From NCBI GenBank assembly GCA_026129765.1, contig JAHCHP010000020.1, positions 1 to 58,372 on the forward strand: a stretch of 58,372 nt of DNA. Reading direction: 5' to 3'. Origin of the DNA: Fimbriimonadia bacterium. Its GTDB lineage: Bacteria > Armatimonadota > Fimbriimonadia > Fimbriimonadales > GBS-DC. Shown piece by piece: positions 19,052 through 27,419 of this stretch. Within the stretch, counting starts at the first letter, position 1. Each line of letters opens with the position of its first letter. The translations under genes and the position numbers were made by a program. Below the pieces are notes generated by a model. The model saw nothing but the letters and a program-made list of their open reading frames with translations. It was not told where the DNA came from and made no database searches.

Positions 19052-19378
19052 ATGTCGGATGTAGAGTTAATCAAAAAAGCAATAAGAGAAAAAAAATCCT
19101 TGCGATTTGAATATGAAGGGCATGTACGTGAAGTAAGTCCGCATGCGCTGGGCTGGAAAAGGAGCTCACGGCGAATGATGGTTTACCAGTTTGGAGGCAC
19201 CAGTTCACGCGGCAGAATCGTGCCGGGTTCCAGAGATAATTGGCGGTGCATGGAGTTAGCCAAAGTCAGAAACCTAAAGATCATAAATGCGCGATGGCAG
19301 ACGCATAACTCTCATTCTCGCCGTAATACATGCATTGAACGCATCGAGATAGAAGTCGATTGGCGGAGAAGGCGGTAG
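19052..19378 (+). CDS. Small WYL-like domain protein
   Basis: 108 residues from the ATG at 19052, which has GGAGG 11-15 bases upstream. KKSLRFEYEGHVREVSPHALGW followed by a strand-rich region and CMELAKVRNLKII matches the core of a WYL domain, the ligand-binding SH3-like fold usually found in transcription regulators. There is no DNA-binding domain, so it is a free-standing version of unknown role. The end is strongly basic (RRNTCIERIEIEVDWRRRR). The WYL assignment is by pattern only. Confidence 0.55.
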   Translation: MSDVELIKKAIREKKSLRFEYEGHVREVSPHALGWKRSSRRMMVYQFGGTSSRGRIVPGSRDNWRCMELAKVRNLKIINARWQTHNSHSRRNTCIERIEIEVDWRRRR

Positions 19379-19383
19379 GGTGA

Positions 19384-19414
19384 AAACAGGGATAGAGATT
19401 CTCTACCCCTGTTT
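19384..19414. terminator. Hairpin terminator between convergent genes
   Basis: AAACAGGG pairs with CCCTGTTT outside, and TAGAG with CTCTA inside around a three-base loop, with one mismatch. It lies between the stops of the WYL-like gene and the metallopeptidase gene. A- and T-rich ends on both sides allow use from either direction. Confidence 0.65.
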
Positions 19415-19425
19415 CGTTATCTGAC

Positions 19426-22008
19426 TCAGTTTCCGCAGCTGAACTTCTTCACCATGAAGTTGTCAATGGCGGCTTCGGTAATAGAGTTATTGGGGTTATC
19501 GATGGCTTGGAAGCGCACGCGCACTTGGTTGGTGGGCGTAACATAGTTGCCAACCATAAAACTAACGCGGTTCCAACTGTTCATCCCTGCGCTGAAGAGA
19601 GTAGATTCTACTCGCACCCAAGTCGCGCCGTTATTGTTAGAAACTTCCACGATGAACGGATCATCGCCATCATCATTATAATACCATCGGCTGTATTCGA
19701 TAACTGCGTTGCTGCCGCTCAGGTCAAAGAGCGGAGAGATCAGTGTGGTAGGACCACCATCCACATCGGCTTCGCCCACCGCTCCGCCTACACTGCCTTG
19801 CCCTGTGAAGAAGCATTGCGTACCAGCATCATCGGAGTCAGCGCCCGGATTGGCGGGTTGACCGTTCAGACTGGTTCCGCGCGGGGCGGTTCGGGTCCAT
19901 GCGCCTGCCGTTACACTGGTGTTTTGAACCGTCCAGCCGAGGTTGGTTTCAAAAGTATCGATAAACACCGTTTCCAAGTTGCTGCCAACCGCGAACTGCA
20001 GGAAAGTCTCGTTGGTTCGGGGATAGCGCGTAGCGCGGTTGTCCGTGTCCATCGCCTCAAAGAAGTATCGGACGCTTGCGCCGCATGCCGGACGAGGCAA
20101 CTGGGCGCGGAACAGGTTGTTGCCCATCGGAGTCATTGTCATACTCTGGAATGCGCCGCTGTTCAATGAGTAGCGCATATAAACGCGGCTCGGGTCTAAG
20201 GTTCCCGCATTGTTCGTCACTTCCATCTCAAAGACCACTGCATCCGGCAGCGATCCCGGTCGGGAGCGAAGTTTGTCGGAGGGTGGGTCTACGAAAGAAG
20301 TGGGTGTAGTGACAGGCGATAGGTTCAGGAAGTCAATGGGTGGCGCAGGCAAGTTATGGCGGGTGAAGCCCGTGTTAATCTGAGGATAATGCGGTGAGCC
20401 GTTATTCAAGTTACCATCGTTATCATCCAAAGTCAGCACATCGATAGTGATAGCAGGATTGATACCGCTGGGACGCGCCAAAATGCTGTTCAGGTACCAT
20501 TGTCGAACCTTATCTAACGCGAAAGCGTGATCGCTCGGATAGCGGTTCTTCATCTCGGTATAGGTCTGCCAAAACGCGCCGCTGATCACCTGACCGCATG
20601 CATGCACACCCCCAGAGCAGGGGTAAACCGTGCTGTTGATCGCATTTCGTAAGCACCCCGTACTCTGCCCGCGGAAATCGCGCCCTAAGCAGGGATCATC
20701 TGCCAGGAACGCGGCAGTCACATCCGCAACACCCTCGTGATAATCGCCTGCCGCGCTGGGATGTCCCCGGCTGATGACAAAATGACCATACTCATGCTGC
20801 ACGACCGTACTAAAAGCGGTGTTGGGGCAGCCGCCGCCTGCGCGATAGAAATTAATAGTGCTGTTGCTGTAGTAAGCGTTGCAAGTATTTGCCAAGTTGA
20901 CATTACAAGGAATCTGAATATCCACACCGGGGAAACTGGGATTGATCGCTTTGACGAAATCGTGAACTTCCAGCGTTTTCAGGTAACCGTTGACTTGCGC
21001 ATTGGTGAACTCTGTTCGCTCTGTATTGAATAAGAAATTAGCGGGTCCGGGCGGGGTCACGGTTTGCTGGAGCGTGAGGTTGTTGCCGATTTGATCTACA
21101 ACGCGCACCCATCGACCGCGTAAATCGGTATTGACAGTAACATTGGAGGTTCCAGAGAAGGGAAGCGTGAAGTAGCCGTCCAAATCGGCAAACACGCTGC
21201 CACCACCCACCAGGTTGACCTGGATTCCGCCTAACGGTGTAATCACGGTGGGGTTGTTGGGTTGATCGGGCAGCAGACCGGGCGTGGCATAACCCTGAAC
21301 GCGCCCCTGCACATCAATATGATACACCTCATTGCGCCATTCCAGGGGCATACCGGTTCGCGCATCGATGAAAACTTTGTACCTTTCGGGTTCTGCCATA
21401 TTCAAGTTATCGCCGTAGAAGACCCACGCGAGCTTCGCTTCCGCTTCGTCCATGTAGACCACCAGCTCAGGCTCGGAGAACTCTTTCAAGTTGGGGTTCA
21501 ACTTTTCTGCAATGGTGACCGCCACTTTGGCAGGCAACTCCGGCTTGGAGTCAACCGGGTTGAAAATGCGCTGCGCGTTCGAACCGACCAGCACCAGCGG
21601 GAAATCGGAACTGTTCCGGGTGATGAGCGTCACATAGCCGTTGTCGACGGGCAGACCGTTCAGCTTTTGCTGGTATTGCAGAACTGTGAAATCGCCCCGC
21701 ATCACAGGGTATGCCCCTTCCAAGAGGTAGTCGCTTGCGCCTCCCTGGAACAGGTCAGAGTACCGTGAAAGGAAGTTTTGCGCGGTCTGCTCTGGCGATG
21801 CGCCAAACGCCAATGGCACGCCATAAGCGCGATTAATCGAGGTTCCCAAGGTGAAGAATTGCGCGCCAGGCGCATCCTTCCTCAACCGCTCCATCGCGTC
21901 TAAGACCGAGGCGTCGGTGGGGACATTTTGGGTGATGCCGGGGGAGACGAGCAGCCAACTACAAGCGAGACCAAGCGATAAATACCACTTCTGATTACTT
22001 TTGATCAT
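19426..22008 (-). CDS. Secreted M36/fungalysin-like zinc metallopeptidase
   Basis: 860 residues. There is a signal peptide to about residue 27 and an FTP/PepSY-like propeptide (about 40-220) of the kind that inhibits and folds thermolysin-clan proteases. The catalytic region has HEYGH at 405-409 and a downstream Glu in YHEGVAD (Glu425), the gluzincin arrangement in which two His and a Glu hold zinc. Cysteine-rich loops follow. The last 170 residues look like a beta-sandwich of the carbohydrate- or propeptide-binding type (ETNLGWTVQ...FDLSGSNAVIEYSRWYYND). AGGAGG sets the ATG. It is transcribed from a promoter at 22206-22234 with a leader of about 190 bases. Confidence 0.82.
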   Translation of the reverse strand: MIKSNQKWYLSLGLACSWLLVSPGITQNVPTDASVLDAMERLRKDAPGAQFFTLGTSINRAYGVPLAFGASPEQTAQNFLSRYSDLFQGGASDYLLEGAYPVMRGDFTVLQYQQKLNGLPVDNGYVTLITRNSSDFPLVLVGSNAQRIFNPVDSKPELPAKVAVTIAEKLNPNLKEFSEPELVVYMDEAEAKLAWVFYGDNLNMAEPERYKVFIDARTGMPLEWRNEVYHIDVQGRVQGYATPGLLPDQPNNPTVITPLGGIQVNLVGGGSVFADLDGYFTLPFSGTSNVTVNTDLRGRWVRVVDQIGNNLTLQQTVTPPGPANFLFNTERTEFTNAQVNGYLKTLEVHDFVKAINPSFPGVDIQIPCNVNLANTCNAYYSNSTINFYRAGGGCPNTAFSTVVQHEYGHFVISRGHPSAAGDYHEGVADVTAAFLADDPCLGRDFRGQSTGCLRNAINSTVYPCSGGVHACGQVISGAFWQTYTEMKNRYPSDHAFALDKVRQWYLNSILARPSGINPAITIDVLTLDDNDGNLNNGSPHYPQINTGFTRHNLPAPPIDFLNLSPVTTPTSFVDPPSDKLRSRPGSLPDAVVFEMEVTNNAGTLDPSRVYMRYSLNSGAFQSMTMTPMGNNLFRAQLPRPACGASVRYFFEAMDTDNRATRYPRTNETFLQFAVGSNLETVFIDTFETNLGWTVQNTSVTAGAWTRTAPRGTSLNGQPANPGADSDDAGTQCFFTGQGSVGGAVGEADVDGGPTTLISPLFDLSGSNAVIEYSRWYYNDDGDDPFIVEVSNNNGATWVRVESTLFSAGMNSWNRVSFMVGNYVTPTNQVRVRFQAIDNPNNSITEAAIDNFMVKKFSCGN

Positions 22009-22199
22009 AGCGTCCTCCTAAGTGCTAAGTTGAAGCCAGCGCAACCGCGCGCTGGGGGATGTTCAACCATAATGGTCTATATTAACCGCCCGGCGCGCCG
22101 ATTCCTGCTTAGGGGATGATTTTCCGGGTGTAGAGGATGAACATCTTGCATGTTGTGAGCGGCATCTTGAGAATATGTTCTGCTTAAACGAGCGCGAGC
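22009..22199 (-). promoter_or_regulatory. Long structured 5' leader of the metallopeptidase gene
   Basis: About 190 bases between the predicted transcription start and the ATG, with no convincing reading frame. Near its 3' end CCAGCGC and GCGCTGG form a seven-pair hairpin just before the Shine-Dalgarno, and ACCAT/ATGGT forms a smaller one. I do not recognise a riboswitch class. The rest of the gap to 22345 holds the promoter and nothing else I can name. Confidence 0.4.
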
Positions 22200-22205
22200 T
22201 ATGGA

Positions 22206-22234
22206 AGTATACCGACGCGCGCTTTCCATGCCAA
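22206..22234 (-). promoter_or_regulatory. Promoter of the metallopeptidase gene
   Basis: On the minus strand, TTGGCA, a 17-base spacer, then TATACT: a good vegetative-type promoter pointing at the 19426-22008 gene. Confidence 0.65.
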
Positions 22235-22345
22235 ATTACAGTGTACATGGTTTCGATTTGCACGAACGAGCCCAAATTTACCTGGAAACTCCTTACTCCT
22301 TGAATGTGAGAATGAAGGCGTATCAATAATAGGGAGGAGGTATTT

Positions 22346-22981
22346 TCAGATCAACTGCCAAGCCTGCAGGACCGTTTTCAACGGTGGCATAGTCTCTTCC
22401 CACACCCAATCAACTTTGATCCATAGACCGGGAACCGCTCGACTGAAATAGACGCCTTGCTCGTTAGGGGACACGAGCTGGTACACACCATCCGCGTTCA
22501 ATTGATAGAACTCAGCCTGTTTGCGCTGAGGGTCAATCAGCCAATACTCCTTGACTCCACCTGCCTCATATTCATAAAACTTAGCGCCGCGGTCCCGCTC
22601 GCGCGATTCGGGACTCACCACCTCAATGACCAAATCGGCAGGACCTTCAAGGTGGTTCAGGCGTAAGCGAGACAGATTCTCCTTAGCGACATATAGCGCA
22701 TCAGGTTCACGCCCGGGAAGCGACTCACCCGTTTTCATCTGAAAAGGCGCGGATAATACCTTACCAAGCCCATGATGTTCTACAAAAAGTCTCATTAAGG
22801 TCAGTAAGAAGTCGGCTAAATTTTGGTGGATTTGTGATGCAGGCATCAGCAGAAGAACCTCCCCATCGACCCACTCTGCATGTTCGCCGTCTGTGAGGGT
22901 CAAGAATTCTTCATAAGTCAGAGGTTTTGAAACCTTCCGTTTTGTTTGTAGTTTGGAAGCCATTGTTCTAACCGGCGACAT
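22346..22981 (-). CDS. Uma2-family (DUF820) PD-(D/E)XK nuclease-like protein
   Basis: 211 residues of the Uma2 family, a restriction-endonuclease-like fold common as multi-copy genes in cyanobacteria, Chloroflexi and allied phyla. Features are PLTYEEFLTL at the start, GEHAEWVDGEV with the early acidic residue, PDALYVA, then DLVIEVVSPESRERDRGAKFYEYEAGGVKEYWLIDP, which holds the D..EV...K nuclease-like core. Biological role is unresolved. TATAAT at 22999-23004 (minus) supports a short leader; a GTG at 22987 and an ATG at 22963 are alternative starts. Confidence 0.85.
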   Translation of the reverse strand: MSPVRTMASKLQTKRKVSKPLTYEEFLTLTDGEHAEWVDGEVLLLMPASQIHQNLADFLLTLMRLFVEHHGLGKVLSAPFQMKTGESLPGREPDALYVAKENLSRLRLNHLEGPADLVIEVVSPESRERDRGAKFYEYEAGGVKEYWLIDPQRKQAEFYQLNADGVYQLVSPNEQGVYFSRAVPGLWIKVDWVWEETMPPLKTVLQAWQLI

Positions 22982-23141
22982 TCGCACGCCAACGATTTAT
23001 TATACCCCGTATCATGGAACCGGCTAAGTATTCGTCTCCAGCAGGAATCAGTATATCCTGGCGAAAATGTTTCTAAATGCCGATAATCTTAAGTGAACTC
23101 TTAAAGATTTTTTAACCCATAGGAATCAATGGAGGTGCAAG

Positions 23142-25733
23142 ATGATTTTCCGCCTGCTTTTTATAGGCGCGCTCTTGGTTTTAAGCGGTGGCGCGTCAGA
23201 CCCCAACAGTAGTTCGCTATTTGGAAAAGTGGAGGGCAAATCCGTTCCTGTCGCCAGCTCGGCACTGGATCGAGCCCTTAGCGATCAGTTCCGTGAAGAG
23301 ACGAAGAAAACCCTCACTCGATGCCTTCAAATCGCCGAAGATAATCGGAAATTGGTTGCCAGCCTGATCGGTGAAGAGACCTACCGGGATTATCAATGGG
23401 GGAAGGTCGCTGAGAATGAGATCGCAGCCGCCTTTGATGCCGATATCCAAAAAATGCGGGATCATCTAAAGAAAACCGATGAGGATTGGCAGTCGATGCA
23501 GGCGGGCAGCCTTGAGCCAGAAAGGTTTTACTTTAACTGCTATGACCGGTCAGCCATTGCGTTGACAACGGCGTGGAAACTCAGCCTCAATATGGCGGGT
23601 TACCATATTGATACCCTGCGGGCAGTGATTACACGCGCCAATCAAGAATGTGCTCAACGACTTCAAACCGCCCAAGACGACACTGCCCGACAACGGGTTG
23701 CCGCAGAGAATGACCGCTATCAAAATCAGGTTTTCGATAGGGTCTGCGAGAAATATGATAAACTGCGCATTTTATTGACGGAACAACGACGACAAGGCTG
23801 CTTGAATGCTTGGCTTTGGCGTCATACCGCTTTTGCAAACATCCTCCAACGATACGATGTGCATGCGCGCGCTTTCGAGCGGTTTGGGAAACTGATTTTG
23901 CAAGAGTATGATTTGGAAGGGAGCCACTATTCTTCAATTATCCATTTTGCTTACTCTTCTGGCAGCCGCGACCGGATCATTACAGGCTATCGCAATAGAC
24001 CTTGGGTGGCTGCGAGAAAGTATCCGAAGATTCAACCGGAAGGCAGCCCCGATGTTTTGCGTATCTATTCGGCAGCAGAGACGAGTGTGGACAACTACAA
24101 AATGGTTGCAGACCAATGGGGTGTCATCTGGGAACAGCCCACGGCATCACTGAAGCATACTTACTCGCTATCGGGAGCGGGGTTGACCCAACAGGAGTCA
24201 GCCACCCCGCTCAAGTATCGACCCAATCAGAAAATCAGTCTGCTGTTGGTCGCCAATGGCTCATTGATAAACGCTTCTAAAGCCTTTGAAGTGGATCATA
24301 TCACAATTCAGAACAAAATAGGAAGCCGGGCTCAAGCGGTTCGCTTTGGACGCGCTTTGCTGGAAAAGCAGCTAAAACAAGACAGTGTGATCCAGAACGT
24401 GACCCCCATCGAGTTTGAGTTAGACCCTTTACTGGGACAATTGGGAGCATCGATCAATCAAAATGCCTTGCGCGCGACGGTTGCGGGCAGTATGGTTGGC
24501 AAACCTGTGACGGCAGAGTCCAGAACGCTACTTCACGCCATGAAACATCAAGTGATTCTATTTTTGCCTGGCGTGTTCGGTTCTGAGATCTATACGAGGG
24601 TCGGTAACAGGGATGAACTGGCATATCCGCGATTTTCCAGGGATGTTGTCGGTCAGCAGCCGTTTACGCGACTGAAATTGAACGCGGGAGGCGAACCGAC
24701 TGCGGAGTCAAAAGCAACTCGAGTGGACCTGTTCAGAAAGTTCACTTTGGCGGGTGTACCTGCTGCCACTATTTACGATGTGGAGAACCAACCCGCGGTA
24801 ACAAAACCTGAAAACACCCCGACTTTGTGGGTGGATGGGCGCGAAATGAAGCCCTATCACTTAGTGCCGTGGGCTTACGATTGGCGTCTGCGGTTGGAGA
24901 ACAATGTATCCTTACTTCTGAATACGGCTCAAAATCCTTCTGAACGGATTTATCCCCCGTACGCAGTGGGACCTTCCATCAAGCAGATCGTCCAGCATTT
25001 TAAGAATCAAAACCCGCTTTTGGAGGATCGTATCGCGCTTGCGGGGCATAGCACAGGCGGCGTGATTGTCCGGCGCATTATCATGGAGTATGGCGCTGAA
25101 GGGCTGATTGAAAAAGCGTTTTTTATCAATACGCCTTTTTATGGCGCGCCGAAGGCATATCTTGTGTTTCTGAATGGCGATATGGGAATCCCGTTTATTA
25201 AAGACAAGTTTATGGTGGAAATTGCGCCCAATGCGCCCATTGTCTACTATCTTGCGCCCACAGAACAGTATCCAAAAGCGGTTGCGGTGATCAACAATCA
25301 GAAGATTCAACGGCAGCCGGGTCAACCGGCAGAGACCTTTATGAAGCCCTTGATCAATCAAGGACAAGCCTTGGGAATTTATCCGAAAAATCTTCAATGG
25401 AACCGCGCGCTCGAAAATCAAGCCAAGGCGTATCATGCGCGCGCTTTGGGAGAACCTCATATCGGTTGGAACAACTGTTCAGTGTTTTGGTCCAGTTCTG
25501 GAGCCAATACGCCGGGCGCTGTGCGATTGAATAGCGCGAAAAAGTTATATGAGGCTGATACGATTGAAGGGGATGGAACGGTGCCTTTAGAAAGCCAATA
25601 TGGCGACTTTCCCGTTCATACCCGAATCCGAGTGCCGGGAGAAGTAGAACATGTGTCTTCTCCCAATCAACCTTTTGTTTGGGAGAGAATCATCCGAAAG
25701 ATGACAGAACCGGGCGCAATACAGGCGCGGTAG
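23142..25733 (+). CDS. Secreted LCAT-like acyltransferase/lipase with long N-terminal helical region
   Basis: 863 residues starting after GGAGGTG. A signal peptide covers about 1-18. Residues 40-260 are largely charged helix, partly coiled-coil, and unrecognised. The C-terminal 400 residues follow the lecithin:cholesterol acyltransferase pattern: ILFLPGVFGSEI near 472, VPWAYDWRLRL near 575, the nucleophile elbow GHSTGG with Ser637, EGDGTVPLES with Asp811, and VEHVSS with His837. These give a full Ser-Asp-His triad. It would act outside the cytoplasm on lipids or other esters. The fusion of this domain to the long helical part is unusual; the substrate is unknown. Confidence 0.75.
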   Translation: MIFRLLFIGALLVLSGGASDPNSSSLFGKVEGKSVPVASSALDRALSDQFREETKKTLTRCLQIAEDNRKLVASLIGEETYRDYQWGKVAENEIAAAFDADIQKMRDHLKKTDEDWQSMQAGSLEPERFYFNCYDRSAIALTTAWKLSLNMAGYHIDTLRAVITRANQECAQRLQTAQDDTARQRVAAENDRYQNQVFDRVCEKYDKLRILLTEQRRQGCLNAWLWRHTAFANILQRYDVHARAFERFGKLILQEYDLEGSHYSSIIHFAYSSGSRDRIITGYRNRPWVAARKYPKIQPEGSPDVLRIYSAAETSVDNYKMVADQWGVIWEQPTASLKHTYSLSGAGLTQQESATPLKYRPNQKISLLLVANGSLINASKAFEVDHITIQNKIGSRAQAVRFGRALLEKQLKQDSVIQNVTPIEFELDPLLGQLGASINQNALRATVAGSMVGKPVTAESRTLLHAMKHQVILFLPGVFGSEIYTRVGNRDELAYPRFSRDVVGQQPFTRLKLNAGGEPTAESKATRVDLFRKFTLAGVPAATIYDVENQPAVTKPENTPTLWVDGREMKPYHLVPWAYDWRLRLENNVSLLLNTAQNPSERIYPPYAVGPSIKQIVQHFKNQNPLLEDRIALAGHSTGGVIVRRIIMEYGAEGLIEKAFFINTPFYGAPKAYLVFLNGDMGIPFIKDKFMVEIAPNAPIVYYLAPTEQYPKAVAVINNQKIQRQPGQPAETFMKPLINQGQALGIYPKNLQWNRALENQAKAYHARALGEPHIGWNNCSVFWSSSGANTPGAVRLNSAKKLYEADTIEGDGTVPLESQYGDFPVHTRIRVPGEVEHVSSPNQPFVWERIIRKMTEPGAIQAR

Positions 25734-25823
25734 GAAGAGAGTTTTGGAGCGCGGGAAGTTGCGCCCCAAGAGCATCCTCTTTAGACAACGAACTTGGTCA
25801 GTTGCATCAGTTCGACATTGAGT

Positions 25824-27056
25824 TTACGGTTTTGCGAGCAAGCTTTCTAACTGCGCCAATCGTTTTTCTAATTCTGTGGTTCGATCATTTTGACGCTTGA
25901 TTTCGGCTTGTTGTCGCTTGATCACTTCATTCAGATAGAGAACCATCTTCTCATAGTTGACGCCATCGGGACGCCCCTGCGGGTCATATTCCACCAAACG
26001 CGTCAGTCCCAAATCGTGAAGTTCCTCCGCGATGTAGCCAATCTCCCATCGGTTCGGATCGCCTTGGAGGCGCGTGTAGATTTTCGGTTCCAAAAGCAAT
26101 ATTTTGAGAAAGTCATCTTCCAGCAGCGTGATGTTCGTTTTGTAGCGGCGGCTCGAGGTGTCCCAGCCGATTTCTTTGGTGGCGTCATTGTATTGCATGT
26201 TCCGGTGGTCGCCGATATTGCGTATTGCGGCGGCGCGAACAACGCCATCTCCTTGAACATTGAACAAGGGCGACCCGGAATCGTTTTCCAGATTGAAGAC
26301 AAAGGAATACCCGTTGTTGCGGATATTGAAGTTGACGTTGGGATAGAAATGGCGATGTCCTACAATGCCATCGTTTCTGATGTATAAGTCCCATCCATCC
26401 GCTGGATCATTATCGCCTGCCAACTTCAAGGCAGAGGAACCAACCACACGGTTGAGCCCCACGATGTCAGATGTATTGGCGACCTGAATGTTACCATCGA
26501 CGCGGAGAGATCCATTGACATGCAGCTTTGAGGCTGGATTGCTGACACCAATACCAACATCCCCTGAATGATAAAAAATATTGTTGCCCGATGACAACCA
26601 AAACTCGTCTCTCAGATCGTTGGCAGGCGCCCAAGCGCTATTGTTCCATTTCAATATCTGACCAGAGGTCGGAGCTGCAAGCGAAACCGATCTTCCTTGC
26701 AAAGCCAGCGCATTCATTGCTGTGAGCGCGTAGGGGACCGGATTGATCTTGACACGAGGTGTGAGGACGGTGGTTCTCACCTGGATTTCCAACCAATAGT
26801 TGTTGCCAAGCCAAACGTTGCCAAAGTTTAGCTCTTGAGTAAAGAGACCATTCACGACCGAAACCGACATGGGACCGGCGGTGCCAAATCCTACGCCGCC
26901 CGTCTCAGCCCCCCACAACCGGAAGGTCATCTGGTAAGTGCCGTTCGCTGGCACACCATTTTCACGTATAAATCCTTGGTAGGTAAACGTTTGCGCTTGC
27001 GTGAAGCTTGTGATGAGCAGGGCAATCAATCCGAAAAACAACTGCTTGAGATGCAT
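25824..27056 (-). CDS. Secreted fibre-like protein with S74 autoproteolytic chaperone domain
   Basis: 410 residues. There is a signal peptide to residue 22, then the N-domain shared with neighbours (FTYQGFIRENGVPANGTY, about 23-120), a GQILKWNNSAW linker, and a beta-rich middle. An intramolecular chaperone (Peptidase S74) domain begins at about 300: SSRRYKTNI contains Ser301 and Lys306, the five-residue Ser-Lys spacing of the self-cleaving dyad. EIGYIAEEL, VNYEKMV and a coiled-coil end (375-408) complete it. Such domains trimerise phage tail spikes and then cut themselves off; here a signal peptide implies a bacterial surface fibre. AGGAGGG sets the start. Confidence 0.85.
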   Translation of the reverse strand: MHLKQLFFGLIALLITSFTQAQTFTYQGFIRENGVPANGTYQMTFRLWGAETGGVGFGTAGPMSVSVVNGLFTQELNFGNVWLGNNYWLEIQVRTTVLTPRVKINPVPYALTAMNALALQGRSVSLAAPTSGQILKWNNSAWAPANDLRDEFWLSSGNNIFYHSGDVGIGVSNPASKLHVNGSLRVDGNIQVANTSDIVGLNRVVGSSALKLAGDNDPADGWDLYIRNDGIVGHRHFYPNVNFNIRNNGYSFVFNLENDSGSPLFNVQGDGVVRAAAIRNIGDHRNMQYNDATKEIGWDTSSRRYKTNITLLEDDFLKILLLEPKIYTRLQGDPNRWEIGYIAEELHDLGLTRLVEYDPQGRPDGVNYEKMVLYLNEVIKRQQAEIKRQNDRTTELEKRLAQLESLLAKP

Positions 27057-27104
27057 GTTAAATCCCTCCTGTTTTGTGGCGAGAACTACTCACCCTAATC
27101 ATAA

Positions 27105-27110
27105 ATTATA
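27105..27110 (-). promoter_or_regulatory. Extended -10 box upstream of the S74 fibre gene
   Basis: TGATATAAT on the minus strand (TG-A-TATAAT), giving a leader of about 40 bases that carries the AGGAGGG ribosome site. No good -35. Confidence 0.5.
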
Positions 27111-27196
27111 TCATAACTTGAATGAAAAGGGCATGTAAATTTCCCATCGGCAGCGCACCTTTGTTTGAGACCGGTGAGAATCAAACCGCTACCTGC

Positions 27197-27290
27197 CGTC
27201 ATTCCCCAGAACGCGGGAATCCACAACAGACAAACGCTTTCGAGAGGCTACAAGGTGAAGCGCATAAAGAGACTCTTTGTGGGATGGGAA
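27197..27290 (+). repeat. Dispersed palindromic repeat, long copy with tail
   Basis: CGTCATTCCCCAGAACGCGGGAATCCAC, then a conserved tail running through AACGCTTTCGAGAGG and GAAGCGCATAAAGAGACTC. The tail matches 7879-7960, so the mobile unit is about 80-90 bases, not just the palindrome. The surrounding gap (27111-27344) shows no gene. Confidence 0.75.
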
Positions 27291-27344
27291 ATACCTATCT
27301 TTGAATTCAGCGTCTGGCAGGGAACTGTTTAGCCTCGGAATATT

Positions 27345-27372
27345 ATAAGGGGCGCGATTTAGCGCCCCTTAT
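27345..27372 (-). terminator. Hairpin downstream of the GVYG-repeat gene
   Basis: ATAAGGGGCGC pairs with GCGCCCCTTAT (11 pairs, six-base loop). On the minus strand it follows the 27420-29585 gene; the trailing bases are AT-rich but without a solid T-run. Confidence 0.6.
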
Positions 27373-27419
27373 ACCGGTGAAGACGAACCTTTCCCGCCAA
27401 ATGAAGCCTGTCTATTCCT

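Noticed and set aside
22063..22326. 87-codon minus-strand frame between the protease and Uma2 genes
   Set aside because: It crosses the predicted promoter, has no ribosome site and no domain-like composition.
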